Source: Actinomadura craniellae (lineage in GTDB: Bacteria > Actinomycetota > Actinomycetes > Streptosporangiales > Streptosporangiaceae). From it: a stretch of 64,000 nucleotides of DNA. The stretch covers positions 310,001 to 374,000 of the forward strand of contig NZ_QLYX01000004.1 in NCBI RefSeq assembly GCF_003289645.1, read 5' to 3'. The translations under genes were made by a program, and so were the position numbers. Below are positions 45,008 to 52,675 of this stretch, in pieces; position 1 is the stretch's first letter, and the number at the start of each line of letters is the position of its first letter. The notes below the pieces were generated by a model, which saw only the letters and a program-made list of their open reading frames with translations, searched no databases and was not told where the DNA came from.

Positions 45008-45367
45008 CTAGTCCCACTCCAGGCCGCCGCGCCGCCAGACGTAGGCGTAGGCGACCAGAACCGTGGCGATGAACAGCGCCATCTCGACCAGACCGAAGAT
45101 CCCCAGGCTGTCGAAGGCCACGGCCCACGGGTAGAGGAAGATGATCTCGATGTCGAAGACGATGAAGAGCATCGCCGTCAGGTAGTACTTCACCGGGAAG
45201 CGCCCACCGCCGACCGGCTGCGGAGTCGGCTCGATGCCGCACTCGTAGGCCTCCAGCTTGGCCTTGTTCCACCGCTTGGGGCCGGTGAAGGCCGCCATCA
45301 CGACCGAGCCGGCGGCGAACAGGAACGCGAGCACTCCCAGCACGACGATCGGGACGTAGAGGTCCAT
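45008..45367 (-). CDS. nuoA: NADH-quinone oxidoreductase subunit A
   Basis: A 119-residue, three-helix subunit with the conserved KLEAYECGIEPT loop and VFDIEIIFLYPWA helix. ATG at 45367 has AAGGAGG nine bases upstream, the best ribosome site in the operon, so the longer frame is rejected. First nuo gene; 118 bases separate it from menJ upstream on the same strand, so it may be read from its own promoter, from the menJ promoter, or both. Confidence 0.97.
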   Translation of the reverse strand: MDLYVPIVVLGVLAFLFAAGSVVMAAFTGPKRWNKAKLEAYECGIEPTPQPVGGGRFPVKYYLTAMLFIVFDIEIIFLYPWAVAFDSLGIFGLVEMALFIATVLVAYAYVWRRGGLEWD

Positions 45368-45485
45368 CGCCTCTACACCTCCTTCTCGGTCAGGGTGGGA
45401 ACGGCCGCCATCGAGCCGCCGTTGTCCAGGTCGCGGGTAGCAACCATAGTCACGGCGCGCGACCACGTCATTTCGGGATGCGGGC

Positions 45486-46742
45486 TCATGCTGCGGGCGC
45501 CACCTTCGTCATCGCGTTGATGACCCGGTCCGCCGCGTCGCCGTCCCGCGGGTCGGTGAGGTTGGCGAGCAGCTTGAGGGTGAACCGCATCAGGGTGGGG
45601 TGCGGCAGGCCGTGCCGGGTCAGGAAACTCATGATCCGAGGGTTGCCGATCATCTGCACGAAGAGGCGGCCGATGGTGAAGTACCCGCCGTGCTCCTCCT
45701 TGAGGATGCGCGGGTACTGGTACAGCGCCCGCTCCCGCTGCGCCGCGGTGGGCCGGGCCAGCGCCTGGACGATGATGTCGGCGGCCAGGTGCCCCGACTC
45801 CATGGCGTAGTCGATGCCCTCACCGTTGAACGGGTTGATCATGCCGCCGGCGTCGCCGACGAGCAGCATGCCCCGGGTGTAGTGCGGCTGCCGGTTGAAG
45901 CCCATCGGCAGCGCCGCCCCGCGGATCGGGCCGGTGGCGAACTCCTCGGTGAACTGCCACTCCGGGGGCATCCCGGCGGTCCAGCGCCGGAGCATGGCCC
46001 GGTAGTCGGTGTTCTGGAACGAGCCGCTGGTGTTCAGCAGGCCCAGCCCGACGTTGGAGGTGCCGTTGCCGACGCCGAACACCCAGCCGTAGCCGGGCAG
46101 CAGCCGGTCGCCGTCCCACAGTTCCAGCCAGGATTCGAGGAAGTCGTCGTCGTGCCGGGGGGTGGTGTAGTAGCGGCGCACGGCCACGCCCATCGGCCGG
46201 TCCTCGCGCTTGCGCAGGCCCATGGCCAGGGAGAGCCGGGTGGAGTTCCCGTCGGCCGCGACCACCAGCGGGGCGCGGTACTCGACCTCCGCGCCGTCCC
46301 GCTTGGCGGTGACGCCCACGATGCGGTCGAGGCGCTCGTCGATGATCGGCGCCTGGACGTTGGTGCCCTGGAGCAGTTCGGCCCCGGCGGTCACGGCCCG
46401 CTCGGCGAGGATCTCGTCGAGGTCCGTCCGGGCGCGGACCAGGCCGAAGTCGGGGAAGCTGGCGAGTTCGGGCCAGGGCAGCTCGACCTTGACGCCGCCG
46501 CCGTAGATGCGCAGGCCCTTGTTGCGGATCCAGCCGGGGGCGTCGATGTCGATGCCCATCGCGATGAGCTGGCGGACGGCTCGCGGGGTCAGGCCATCTC
46601 CGCAGATCTTGTCCCGCGGGAAGGTCGCCTTTTCCAGCAGCAGCACGTCCAGGCCGGCCTGCGCGAGGTAATACGCGGTAGTCGAGCCGGCGGGGCCTGC
46701 CCCGACGACGATGACGTCGGCTTCTCGGGCGGAGTCGGTCAC
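45486..46742 (-). CDS. menJ: Geranylgeranyl reductase-family flavoprotein, probable menaquinone reductase
   Basis: A 418-residue FAD-dependent reductase. N-terminal dinucleotide motif VIVVGAGPAGSTTAYYLAQA, FPRDKICGDGLTPRAV, and the late FAD motif LLVGDAGGMINPFNGEGIDY are all present. Neighbours menG and nuo, and the polyprenyl synthase at the operon end, match the mycobacterial arrangement where MenJ saturates one isoprene unit of menaquinone. GTG at 46742 follows AGAGGAAGACGCA. A Rex-type operator lies 25 bases upstream. A generic archaeal-lipid-type reductase role is less likely here. Confidence 0.88.
   Translation of the reverse strand: MTDSAREADVIVVGAGPAGSTTAYYLAQAGLDVLLLEKATFPRDKICGDGLTPRAVRQLIAMGIDIDAPGWIRNKGLRIYGGGVKVELPWPELASFPDFGLVRARTDLDEILAERAVTAGAELLQGTNVQAPIIDERLDRIVGVTAKRDGAEVEYRAPLVVAADGNSTRLSLAMGLRKREDRPMGVAVRRYYTTPRHDDDFLESWLELWDGDRLLPGYGWVFGVGNGTSNVGLGLLNTSGSFQNTDYRAMLRRWTAGMPPEWQFTEEFATGPIRGAALPMGFNRQPHYTRGMLLVGDAGGMINPFNGEGIDYAMESGHLAADIIVQALARPTAAQRERALYQYPRILKEEHGGYFTIGRLFVQMIGNPRIMSFLTRHGLPHPTLMRFTLKLLANLTDPRDGDAADRVINAMTKVAPAA
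46420..46455. repeat. menJ-internal 36-base segment repeated at 17.9 kb
   Basis: Exact match to 17946-17981; here it is part of the menJ coding sequence. Confidence 0.7.
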
Positions 46743-46766
46743 TGCGTCTTCCTCTGGCCTAGTTCG

Positions 46767-46786
46767 CTTGTGAAGCACTTCACAAG
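46767..46786. promoter_or_regulatory. Rex operator (ROP) upstream of menJ-nuo
   Basis: TTGTGAAGCACTTCACAA (46768-46785), extended by C/G to 20 bases, is a perfect dyad equal to the Rex consensus TTGTGAA-N4-TTCACAA. Rex represses respiratory genes at low NADH and leaves DNA when NADH rises; the S. coelicolor nuo operon is a known target class. It lies 25 bases before the menJ start. Confidence 0.88.
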
Positions 46787-46866
46787 GACTCGTCGCGAGT
46801 CTATGCCTACTTCGGGGTTTACGAGCAAGCGACCCCGTACTTGGTTTGGACCGGTCTATCCGTTTT

Positions 46867-47571
46867 TCACGTATCGGGCCGGCGCCCGTGGTGGAGGGCC
46901 GCCACGCCGAACGTCAGGTCGCGCCAGCGCACCGACGCCCAGCCCGCCTCCTGGAGGCGCGTCGCCAGCGTCGCCTGGTCGGGCCAGGCGAGGGTCGACT
47001 CTGCCAAATAGTTATAAGAGTCTGGGTTGGAGCTGACCCTGGCCAGCAGCGGCAGCCCGTACCTCAGGTGCATCCGGTGCCCGAACCCCAGCAGGGCGTT
47101 GGACGGGTGACTGACCTCGCACACCACGATCCGGCCCCCCGGCCGGGTGACCCGGTACATCTCGCGCAGCGCCGCCACCGTGTCGGCCACGTTGCGCAAT
47201 CCAAACGAGATTGTCACCGCGTCGAAAGCCCCGTCGGCGAACGGCAGCCGCAGCGCGTCCCCCGCCACGAACCGCAGCCCCGGCGTGCCCGCCTGGCGGC
47301 GCGTCCCGACCCGGAGCATCCCCAGCGAGAAGTCACACGCCACGGTACGGGCCCCGACTTCGGCGAACGGCACCGCCGAGGTGCCCGTGCCGGCCGCCAG
47401 GTCGAGCACCCGCTCACCGGCCCGCGCGTCCACCGCCCGGACCACCGCACGCCGCCACCGCCGGTCGCTGCCGCCCGTCATCAGGGTGTTCAGCAGGTCG
47501 TACTTCTCGGCGGTGCGGTCGAACATCGCCGCCACGTCGGCGGGCTGCTTGTCCAGGGAGGCGCGGGTCAT
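46867..47571 (-). CDS. menG: Demethylmenaquinone methyltransferase
   Basis: A 234-residue SAM-dependent methyltransferase of the MenG/UbiE family: [20 protein letters not shown], the SAM loop [39 protein letters not shown] and [16 protein letters not shown]. It performs the last ring methylation of menaquinone. ATG at 47571 is seven bases after a TAGGCT box (leaderless). The longer frame upstream has unlike composition. 124 bases before menJ on the same strand. Confidence 0.95.
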   Translation of the reverse strand: MTRASLDKQPADVAAMFDRTAEKYDLLNTLMTGGSDRRWRRAVVRAVDARAGERVLDLAAGTGTSAVPFAEVGARTVACDFSLGMLRVGTRRQAGTPGLRFVAGDALRLPFADGAFDAVTISFGLRNVADTVAALREMYRVTRPGGRIVVCEVSHPSNALLGFGHRMHLRYGLPLLARVSSNPDSYNYLAESTLAWPDQATLATRLQEAGWASVRWRDLTFGVAALHHGRRPDT

Positions 47572-47578
47572 GCCCGCC

Positions 47579-47584
47579 AGCCTA
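47579..47584 (-). promoter_or_regulatory. -10 box TAGGCT of menG
   Basis: Seven bases before ATG 47571; leaderless-type start. Confidence 0.55.
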
Positions 47585-47731
47585 GGGCGTGCCCGGCCCG
47601 CCATCGACGCCCGGGAACCCGCGACCGGAAGACCCTCAGGCCGGCACCGCCCGCGGGAATCCGGAGGAACGACGGCCGTCACGGAACGGAGCTTCCCACC
47701 GGTCCCGCATCGGCAGGGGTCGCGCAGGTGG

Positions 47732-48205
47732 TCAAGACCACAGCCCGGTGCGGCGGATGGCCTCTTCCGGCGTGGTGGCGTGCCTGATCCCCGGAACGGG
47801 GTTCCCGTCCTGGTCGTGGAGTCGCCAGCCGCCGAGCTGGACGACCGGGGCGCGGCCCCGGCGCATCGCCAGGGCCAGTTCGGACAGCGTCCCCCAGGAG
47901 CCACCGACCACGATCACGGCGTCGCCCGAGTTGACGATGATGTTGTTGCGGGCCTCGCCGACCCCGGTGGGGATGGCGATGGTCAGGTCGGGGTTGGCGC
48001 CCTCCCGGTCGGCCCGGGACAGGATGCCCACCACGGTCCCGCCCGCCGCCCGCGCCCCGGCCGCCACCTCGGCCATCACCCCGGTGTAACCACCGCAGAT
48101 CACCACGGCTCCCCGCTCGGCCAGCAACCGGCCCAGCTCCCGGGCGTGCCGCCGATCGTCCTCCGTACAGTCACGCGGCCCGCAGACCGACACCTGAACG
48201 GCCAC
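47732..48205 (-). CDS. LOG/TIGR00725-family SLOG protein
   Basis: A 157-residue Rossmann-like SLOG protein: [18 protein letters not shown] and [19 protein letters not shown] are the nucleotide-binding signatures of the TIGR00725/LOG group, some of which hydrolyse cytokinin-type nucleotides. It lacks the PGGxGTxxE spacing of true LOG enzymes (GGSWGTLSE instead), so catalysis is uncertain. GTG at 48205 has GGAGGAGG upstream. Confidence 0.8.
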   Translation of the reverse strand: MAVQVSVCGPRDCTEDDRRHARELGRLLAERGAVVICGGYTGVMAEVAAGARAAGGTVVGILSRADREGANPDLTIAIPTGVGEARNNIIVNSGDAVIVVGGSWGTLSELALAMRRGRAPVVQLGGWRLHDQDGNPVPGIRHATTPEEAIRRTGLWS

Positions 48206-48263
48206 CCGGCACCTCCTCCGCCGACCTTACTTAGCGGGCGAGTCCAGCCAGACGCGCGGTCCC

Positions 48264-48503
48264 TCAGGCGTCCTCTTTGCCGGGGGCTTCGTCGAACAGG
48301 CGCTTGCGGGTGCGCAGGGTGTCGGTGACGGTGGCGGACATGGCGTCGCGGCGGGCCGACAGCAGGACGAAGCTGACGAGGCCGCTGACCACCAGGGCGA
48401 GCAGGAGCAGCAGGACGCCCCGGGCGCCGAACAGGTAGAGCACGCCGAGGGTGGCCACGAACAGGACCACCCGGGCCGCCGTGTAGGCGAGTACTGGTTT
48501 CAT
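48264..48503 (-). CDS. DUF4229 small membrane protein
   Basis: A 79-residue protein with two helices (YTAARVVLFVATLGVLYLFG, VLLLLLALVVSGLVSFVLLS) and a charged C-terminus (TLRTRKRLFDEAPGKEDA), as in the actinobacterial DUF4229 family, often located near menaquinone genes. Function unknown. TAACCT ten bases before the ATG may be its -10. It begins 13 bases after the dehydratase gene on the same strand. Confidence 0.75.
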   Translation of the reverse strand: MKPVLAYTAARVVLFVATLGVLYLFGARGVLLLLLALVVSGLVSFVLLSARRDAMSATVTDTLRTRKRLFDEAPGKEDA

Positions 48504-48516
48504 GGCGGTTCCGAGG

Positions 48517-49548
48517 TTAGCCGAGGGGGCGGAGCGGGTCAGCCTGTGGGGCGAGGACCCCGGCGAGCAGCGCGGGGTCCACGTTGCCGCCCGACAGGAC
48601 CGCGACGTAGGCGCTGGCCACCGGCAGGCGGTCGCGGTGGAACAGGTAGGCGGCGACGGCGACCGCGCCGCCGGGCTCGGCGACCAGGCGGGCCTCGCCG
48701 GCCAGCCGCCGCATCGCCGTGCTGATCTCGTTTTCGCCGACCGTGACGATGTCGTCGACGTACTCGCGGATGTGCGCGAACGGCAGGTCGCCCACCCGCT
48801 GGACGCGCAGCGCGTCGGCGATCGTGCGGGAGGTCCGCTCGGCGGCCCACTCCACCGGGTGGCCGGCGCGCAGCGAGTCCCGCGCGTCGGCGGCCAGCGT
48901 GGGTTCCACCCCGATCACCTGGGCGGCGGGGCGCAGCGCCCGGATCGCGGCGGCGATTCCCGAGATCAGCCCGCCACCGCCGACCGGTACGAGCACGACC
49001 TCGACGTCGGGGGCGTCCTCGACGATCTCCAGCCCCACGGTGCCCTGGCCGGCGATCACCTGGGCGTCGTCGAACGGCGGGATCAGCGCGAAGCCGTGCG
49101 CCTGCGCCAGCCGCTCGGCCGTGCCGGTGCGGGCCTCCATCGTCGGCTCGACGAAGACGATCTCGGCGCCGAGGGCCTGGCAGGCGGTCACCTTCACCTG
49201 CGGGGTGGTGTGCGGGACGACCAGGACCGCCGGGACGCCCATCGCCCGGGCCGCGTACGCCACGGCCTGCGCGTGGTTGCCACTGGAATGGGTGATCACC
49301 CCGGCCGCGCGGGCCTCCTCGGGCAGCGCGGCGAGGGCCGAGTACGCGCCCCGCAGCTTGAAGGCCCCGGTCGGCTGGAGCGACTCGGGCTTGATCAGCA
49401 GGGGCGGGTCGGCCATCGGGAACGGGACGAGCGGGGTGCGCACCACGACCCCCTGCAATCGGCGGGCCGCCCGCTCGATGGCTTCGAGTCCGACCAGTCC
49501 TCGTTGTCGCTCTCGCGCACCTTCATCACGGGTTGTTCCAACCGACAT
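48517..49548 (-). CDS. PLP-dependent threonine/serine dehydratase
   Basis: A 343-residue fold-type II PLP enzyme: PLP lysine K64 in TGAFKLRGAYS, SSGNHAQAVAYAARAMG and the phosphate-binding VPVGGGGLISG. It has no C-terminal ACT domain, so it resembles the catabolic threonine dehydratase or serine racemase branch and should not be isoleucine-inhibited. ATG at 49548 lies six bases after TAGGCT. Divergent from bldC. Confidence 0.9.
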   Translation of the reverse strand: MSVGTTRDEGARERQRGLVGLEAIERAARRLQGVVVRTPLVPFPMADPPLLIKPESLQPTGAFKLRGAYSALAALPEEARAAGVITHSSGNHAQAVAYAARAMGVPAVLVVPHTTPQVKVTACQALGAEIVFVEPTMEARTGTAERLAQAHGFALIPPFDDAQVIAGQGTVGLEIVEDAPDVEVVLVPVGGGGLISGIAAAIRALRPAAQVIGVEPTLAADARDSLRAGHPVEWAAERTSRTIADALRVQRVGDLPFAHIREYVDDIVTVGENEISTAMRRLAGEARLVAEPGGAVAVAAYLFHRDRLPVASAYVAVLSGGNVDPALLAGVLAPQADPLRPLG

Positions 49549-49554
49549 ACGAAG

Positions 49555-49560
49555 AGCCTA
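49555..49560 (-). promoter_or_regulatory. -10 box TAGGCT of the dehydratase gene
   Basis: Six bases before ATG 49548; leaderless-type start. Confidence 0.55.
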
Positions 49561-49599
49561 TGTCGTCGCCATTGCACCGGTGACCCCCGGTCCCCGGCG

Positions 49600-49616
49600 A
49601 TACACACCGGGTGTAT
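49600..49616. promoter_or_regulatory. Dyad ATACAC-N5-GTGTAT in the dehydratase-bldC gap
   Basis: Perfect six-base arms, 52 bases upstream of the dehydratase start. Owner unknown. Confidence 0.35.
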
Positions 49617-49675
49617 GGACTTCTGTGAGACGGTTGGTCCCTAAATCCTGTTCACTTGAAGTCATGTGTGCAGCT

Positions 49676-49709
49676 CGGAAAACTACGGACGGTGATGTTT
49701 TCCGAAAAC
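49676..49709. promoter_or_regulatory. Three-part dyad array upstream of bldC
   Basis: CGGAAAAC (49676-49683), then GTTTTCC-GAAAAC (49697-49709, itself a palindrome), so three half-sites of one motif in 34 bases, about 80 bases before the bldC start. Likely operator for a regulator of bldC or for BldC itself. Confidence 0.5.
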
Positions 49710-49787
49710 AAGGGAGAAATCGGTCTTGACCCGGCACACTAAGAATCTGTCCACCCGCATCGGAAGCGGGACAAAGGGGGAGAGAAC

Positions 49788-49991
49788 GTGGAGAGTACGA
49801 GCGAGCGCCTGCTGACTCCCGGAGAGGTCGCCGCGCTCTTTCGGGTCGATCCGAAGACCGTGACCCGGTGGGCCGCGGCGGGTCGGATCAGCAGCATCCG
49901 CACGCCCGGGGGACACCGCCGGTTCCGCGAGTCGGAAGTGCACGCGCTGCTGCGCGGAGAAGAGCCCGTACCGGAGCACTCCGGCCGCTGA
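49788..49991 (+). CDS. bldC: BldC, MerR-like developmental DNA-binding protein
   Basis: A 67-residue single-domain MerR-type winged helix: LLTPGEVAALFRVDPKTVTR, then GGHRRFRESEVHALL. It matches streptomycete BldC nearly throughout and lacks an effector domain. BldC binds head-to-tail on AT-rich direct repeats and delays sporulation genes. GTG at 49788 has GGGGGAGAGAAC upstream. A long untranslated leader with dyads precedes it. Confidence 0.96.
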   Translation: MESTSERLLTPGEVAALFRVDPKTVTRWAAAGRISSIRTPGGHRRFRESEVHALLRGEEPVPEHSGR

Positions 49992-50016
49992 ACTCTCGCG
50001 CGGGTTCGAAGACAAC

Positions 50017-50265
50017 TCACGGGGCCTCGGGGTGTTCGGCCTCCTTCCACTCTTCGAACTGCCGGCGTAGAGCCTCGTCGTCCTCCCGCCACCGGCGTCG
50101 TTTCTCTTCCAGTTCCTCTTCGGTCACCGCCTGGTCGAGGAGCCGGGTGTAGTCGGGGTCGTCCGGCCCGATGTCCACGTAGGCCTGGCCGATCACACGC
50201 CCGTCCTCGCTGGTGGCGCTGTGCGGAACCCGCAGCTTGCCGTTGGGAAGTCTGATCACGTACAT
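50017..50265 (-). CDS. Small acidic/basic hypothetical protein, partner of the metallopeptidase gene
   Basis: An 82-residue protein: a short beta hairpin (MYVIRLPNGKLRVP) then a strongly charged helix (EEELEEKRRRWREDDEALRR). It starts nine bases after the end of the zincin-like gene and is surely co-transcribed with it. No family recognised. An inhibitor, adaptor or simple neighbour are all open. Confidence 0.6.
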   Translation of the reverse strand: MYVIRLPNGKLRVPHSATSEDGRVIGQAYVDIGPDDPDYTRLLDQAVTEEELEEKRRRWREDDEALRRQFEEWKEAEHPEAP

Positions 50266-50274
50266 CGATCAACC

Positions 50275-51198
50275 TCACAGCCCGTAGCGGCGGTTGAAGA
50301 AGAGCATCACGTTCAGCGCCACCCGGATGTTCCCACCGAGCATGTCCACCAGGGCGGGCCGCTGGCGGGCGGCGATGGCGGCGAAGGCGTCCGCGAAGAA
50401 CTCGCGGCGGCCCAGGTCGCCCGGCTGCTGGTGGAAGTCGCTGGCAAAGTGGGGCAGGCACTCCTCGTACAGCGCCCGGAAGGCGGGGCTGTCGGACTGC
50501 CAGCCCTTGTCGGGGCCGTCGATGTCGTCCAGCGCGTGCCCGACCTCGTGCATCATCACGTCCGGGGTCGGGGACGGGCGGTCACCCACCACGATCTTGC
50601 GGTCGCCGTACGCGCCGGCGCAGATGTCCCAGGTGGCCCGGCCCGACGGCAGCGGGCGGTCCTTGAGATGCCCCATGTGGTCCAGGTCGGGGACGCCGCC
50701 CGGCCCGACGTAGATGCCGTCCAGTTCGGCCGCCAGCCGGCCCTTGAGCCGGTCGGGCAGTTCGGCGAGGCTGTCGACGGCGCGGACCACCTCGGGCGGC
50801 GGCAGCTCCTCGACGTCCCACTGCCGGATCAGGACGCTCTCCAGCATCCCGCAGTGCCGCCGGCCGTCAGCGCGGGCCGGCGAGTCAGGTGGACGCGGCG
50901 CCACCCCCGACAGGTCGTCGTCGAGCTCGAAATCATCCCAGCGGGGCCGTTCGGCGGGCCGCCGGCCGCGCCGGCCCTCGGCGTCGAGGACGGCCGGAGC
51001 GTCGCCCTGCTGGGCGCCGTCGCGCCCGGCCCGGCGGAAGCGGCCCACCCGGTCGCGGGGCTGCGCGGCACGTGACCGGGCCCCCTGGTGCTCGGAGGGA
51101 GGCGGTGCCGGGGACGAGGCCGGGATCGTCTCCAGGCCCGCCTCCCTGACCGTCTCCAGCGGCGTGCGGGACTTTCGTCTCATGCCCCTGTACCGCAT
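50275..51198 (-). CDS. Zincin-like metallopeptidase-domain protein
   Basis: A 307-residue protein. Residues 1-110 are low-complexity and Arg/Pro-rich, probably disordered. The C-terminal half is a zincin: HEVGH (H217, E218, H221) with a likely third ligand E266 in REFFADAFAAIA, the layout of the anthrax lethal factor-like (ATLF) and related gluzincin domains. No signal peptide is visible, so export, if any, would use a specialised route. ATG at 51198 has AGGGAG close by; an ATG seven codons earlier is possible. Substrate unknown. Confidence 0.72.
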   Translation of the reverse strand: MRYRGMRRKSRTPLETVREAGLETIPASSPAPPPSEHQGARSRAAQPRDRVGRFRRAGRDGAQQGDAPAVLDAEGRRGRRPAERPRWDDFELDDDLSGVAPRPPDSPARADGRRHCGMLESVLIRQWDVEELPPPEVVRAVDSLAELPDRLKGRLAAELDGIYVGPGGVPDLDHMGHLKDRPLPSGRATWDICAGAYGDRKIVVGDRPSPTPDVMMHEVGHALDDIDGPDKGWQSDSPAFRALYEECLPHFASDFHQQPGDLGRREFFADAFAAIAARQRPALVDMLGGNIRVALNVMLFFNRRYGL

Positions 51199-51299
51199 CT
51201 GGCTCCCTCTGACTGCCATGGTCGGCTCGGCCTCCGCTCAAGGCCCACTGGCAGGGTATGCCCCTCGCCGACACGGCGTCATCCCCGGAAATCGCGAGC

Positions 51300-51305
51300 T
51301 ACCCT
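51300..51305 (+). promoter_or_regulatory. -10 box TACCCT of the PLDc_N gene
   Basis: Seven bases before ATG 51313; leaderless-type start. Confidence 0.5.
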
Positions 51306-51312
51306 GCGTAGC

Positions 51313-51600
51313 ATGCTGTATGCCCTCCTCGCCCTGATCGTGCTCGCCACCTGGCTGTACTGCCTGTTCGACGTGATGACCACCGATGAGCGGGAGGTTC
51401 GGCTGCTGCCGAAGTTCGGCTGGCTCCTGGTCGTGCTGCTCGGCCTGCACATCGGTTCCGCGGCCTGGCTGCTGTTCGGCCGGCCGCGGCGCGAGGTCGT
51501 GGAACGGCCGTCGGGGCCGCCTCCGGAGGCGCCGCGCGGCCCCGATGACGACCCCGACTTCCTGCGTTCCCTTGATCGCCGAATTCAGGACGAGGACTGA
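51313..51600 (+). CDS. PLD nuclease N-terminal (PLDc_N) domain membrane protein
   Basis: A 95-residue protein with two helices (MLYALLALIVLATWLYCLFD, FGWLLVVLLGLHIGSAAWLL) joined by a short charged loop, the PLDc_N outline also found at the N-terminus of cardiolipin synthases. No phospholipase domain follows; the tail is Pro/Asp-rich. Common beside cytochrome c maturation genes in actinomycetes. Convergent with ccsB. Confidence 0.82.
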   Translation: MLYALLALIVLATWLYCLFDVMTTDEREVRLLPKFGWLLVVLLGLHIGSAAWLLFGRPRREVVERPSGPPPEAPRGPDDDPDFLRSLDRRIQDED

Positions 51601-51691
51601 GCCCAATTCCCTAGAGCCGAAAGGCCGGGAAATTGTCAGCTCCGTGATAACTCGACACTCATGACGGACTCATGAATGCCACAGATAACGA

Positions 51692-52675
51692 TCAGCCGCC
51701 GGCGTACGAGTGCAGTCCCGAGAACAAGTAGTTCACCCCGAAGAAGTTGAACAGCAAGGCCGCGAAGGCCAGCAGAGAAATGATCTGCGCGCGGCGGTTC
51801 CAGCCGGCGGTGGCCCGGGCGTGGAGGTACGCCGCGTACAGCACCCAGGTCACGAACGACCAGATCTCCTTGGGGTCCCAGCCCCAGTAGCGGCCCCACG
51901 CCTCGTCGGCCCAGATCGCGCCGGCGATGATGGCGAAGGTCCAGATCGGGAAGACGAACATGGTCACCCGGTTGGCCAGCCGGTCCAGCGCCTCGCCGCT
52001 CGGCAGCCGGCTCCACAGGCCGGTGACGGCGTCCCGGGCCTCCCGCTTCGCCACCGGCAGGTAGAGCAGGGTGGCGACGCCCGCAACGGCGAACCCGCCG
52101 GTGGAGACGATCGCCGCGGTCACGTGGATCGCGATCCAGTACGACTTCAGCGCCGGGTCCACCGGGCCCGCGTCGGTATAGAACCAGATGACGTCGACCC
52201 CGAGGGCGACGATCGCCAGCACCATCACGAACGCGCCGAGGAAGCGCGCCTTCTCCCGCCAGAGCACCACCAGGTAGGCGGTCACCGCGGCCAGCGCGAT
52301 CGCGGCCAGGAACTCGTACATGTTGGCCCACGGCCAGCGCTGCACGGCCAGCCCGCGGGTGACCAGGGAGCCCGTGTGCAGGCCCCAGCCCAGCACGGTG
52401 AACAGCACCGCGAACCGGCCCCAGTCGACCTCGCCGCGACCGGTCCCCGGCTCCGTACCGGTCTCAACCTCAGCCTCGATCTCGGCTTTGGTCTCGGCCT
52501 CGGCGGAACCCGCGGCGCCGACCAGGACCTTCCGCTCGGCCGCGGCGGCGGCCCGCCGGTGCCCGAACGCCAGATCGGCCGCGTAGCCGAGCATGGCGGC
52601 CACGTAGGCCAGCACCGTGCCCAGCATGAGCTGATCGCTCAGTTTCGCGAGCTCGGGGTCGACCATGCTCGTCAC
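51692..52675 (-). CDS. ccsB: System II cytochrome c biogenesis protein CcsB (CcsA-type heme handler)
   Basis: A 327-residue, eight-helix protein with the tryptophan-rich WWD signature (WGRYWGWDPKEIWSF) and conserved His residues for heme (GWGLHTG, IAIHVTAAI). With ResB it carries heme across the membrane and ligates it to apocytochrome c. Start overlaps resB stop by four bases. Confidence 0.95.
   Translation of the reverse strand: MTSMVDPELAKLSDQLMLGTVLAYVAAMLGYAADLAFGHRRAAAAAERKVLVGAAGSAEAETKAEIEAEVETGTEPGTGRGEVDWGRFAVLFTVLGWGLHTGSLVTRGLAVQRWPWANMYEFLAAIALAAVTAYLVVLWREKARFLGAFVMVLAIVALGVDVIWFYTDAGPVDPALKSYWIAIHVTAAIVSTGGFAVAGVATLLYLPVAKREARDAVTGLWSRLPSGEALDRLANRVTMFVFPIWTFAIIAGAIWADEAWGRYWGWDPKEIWSFVTWVLYAAYLHARATAGWNRRAQIISLLAFAALLFNFFGVNYLFSGLHSYAGG

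Noticed and set aside
49726-49754. TTGACC as the -35 of the bldC promoter
   Set aside because: No acceptable -10 hexamer occurs 16-19 bases downstream.
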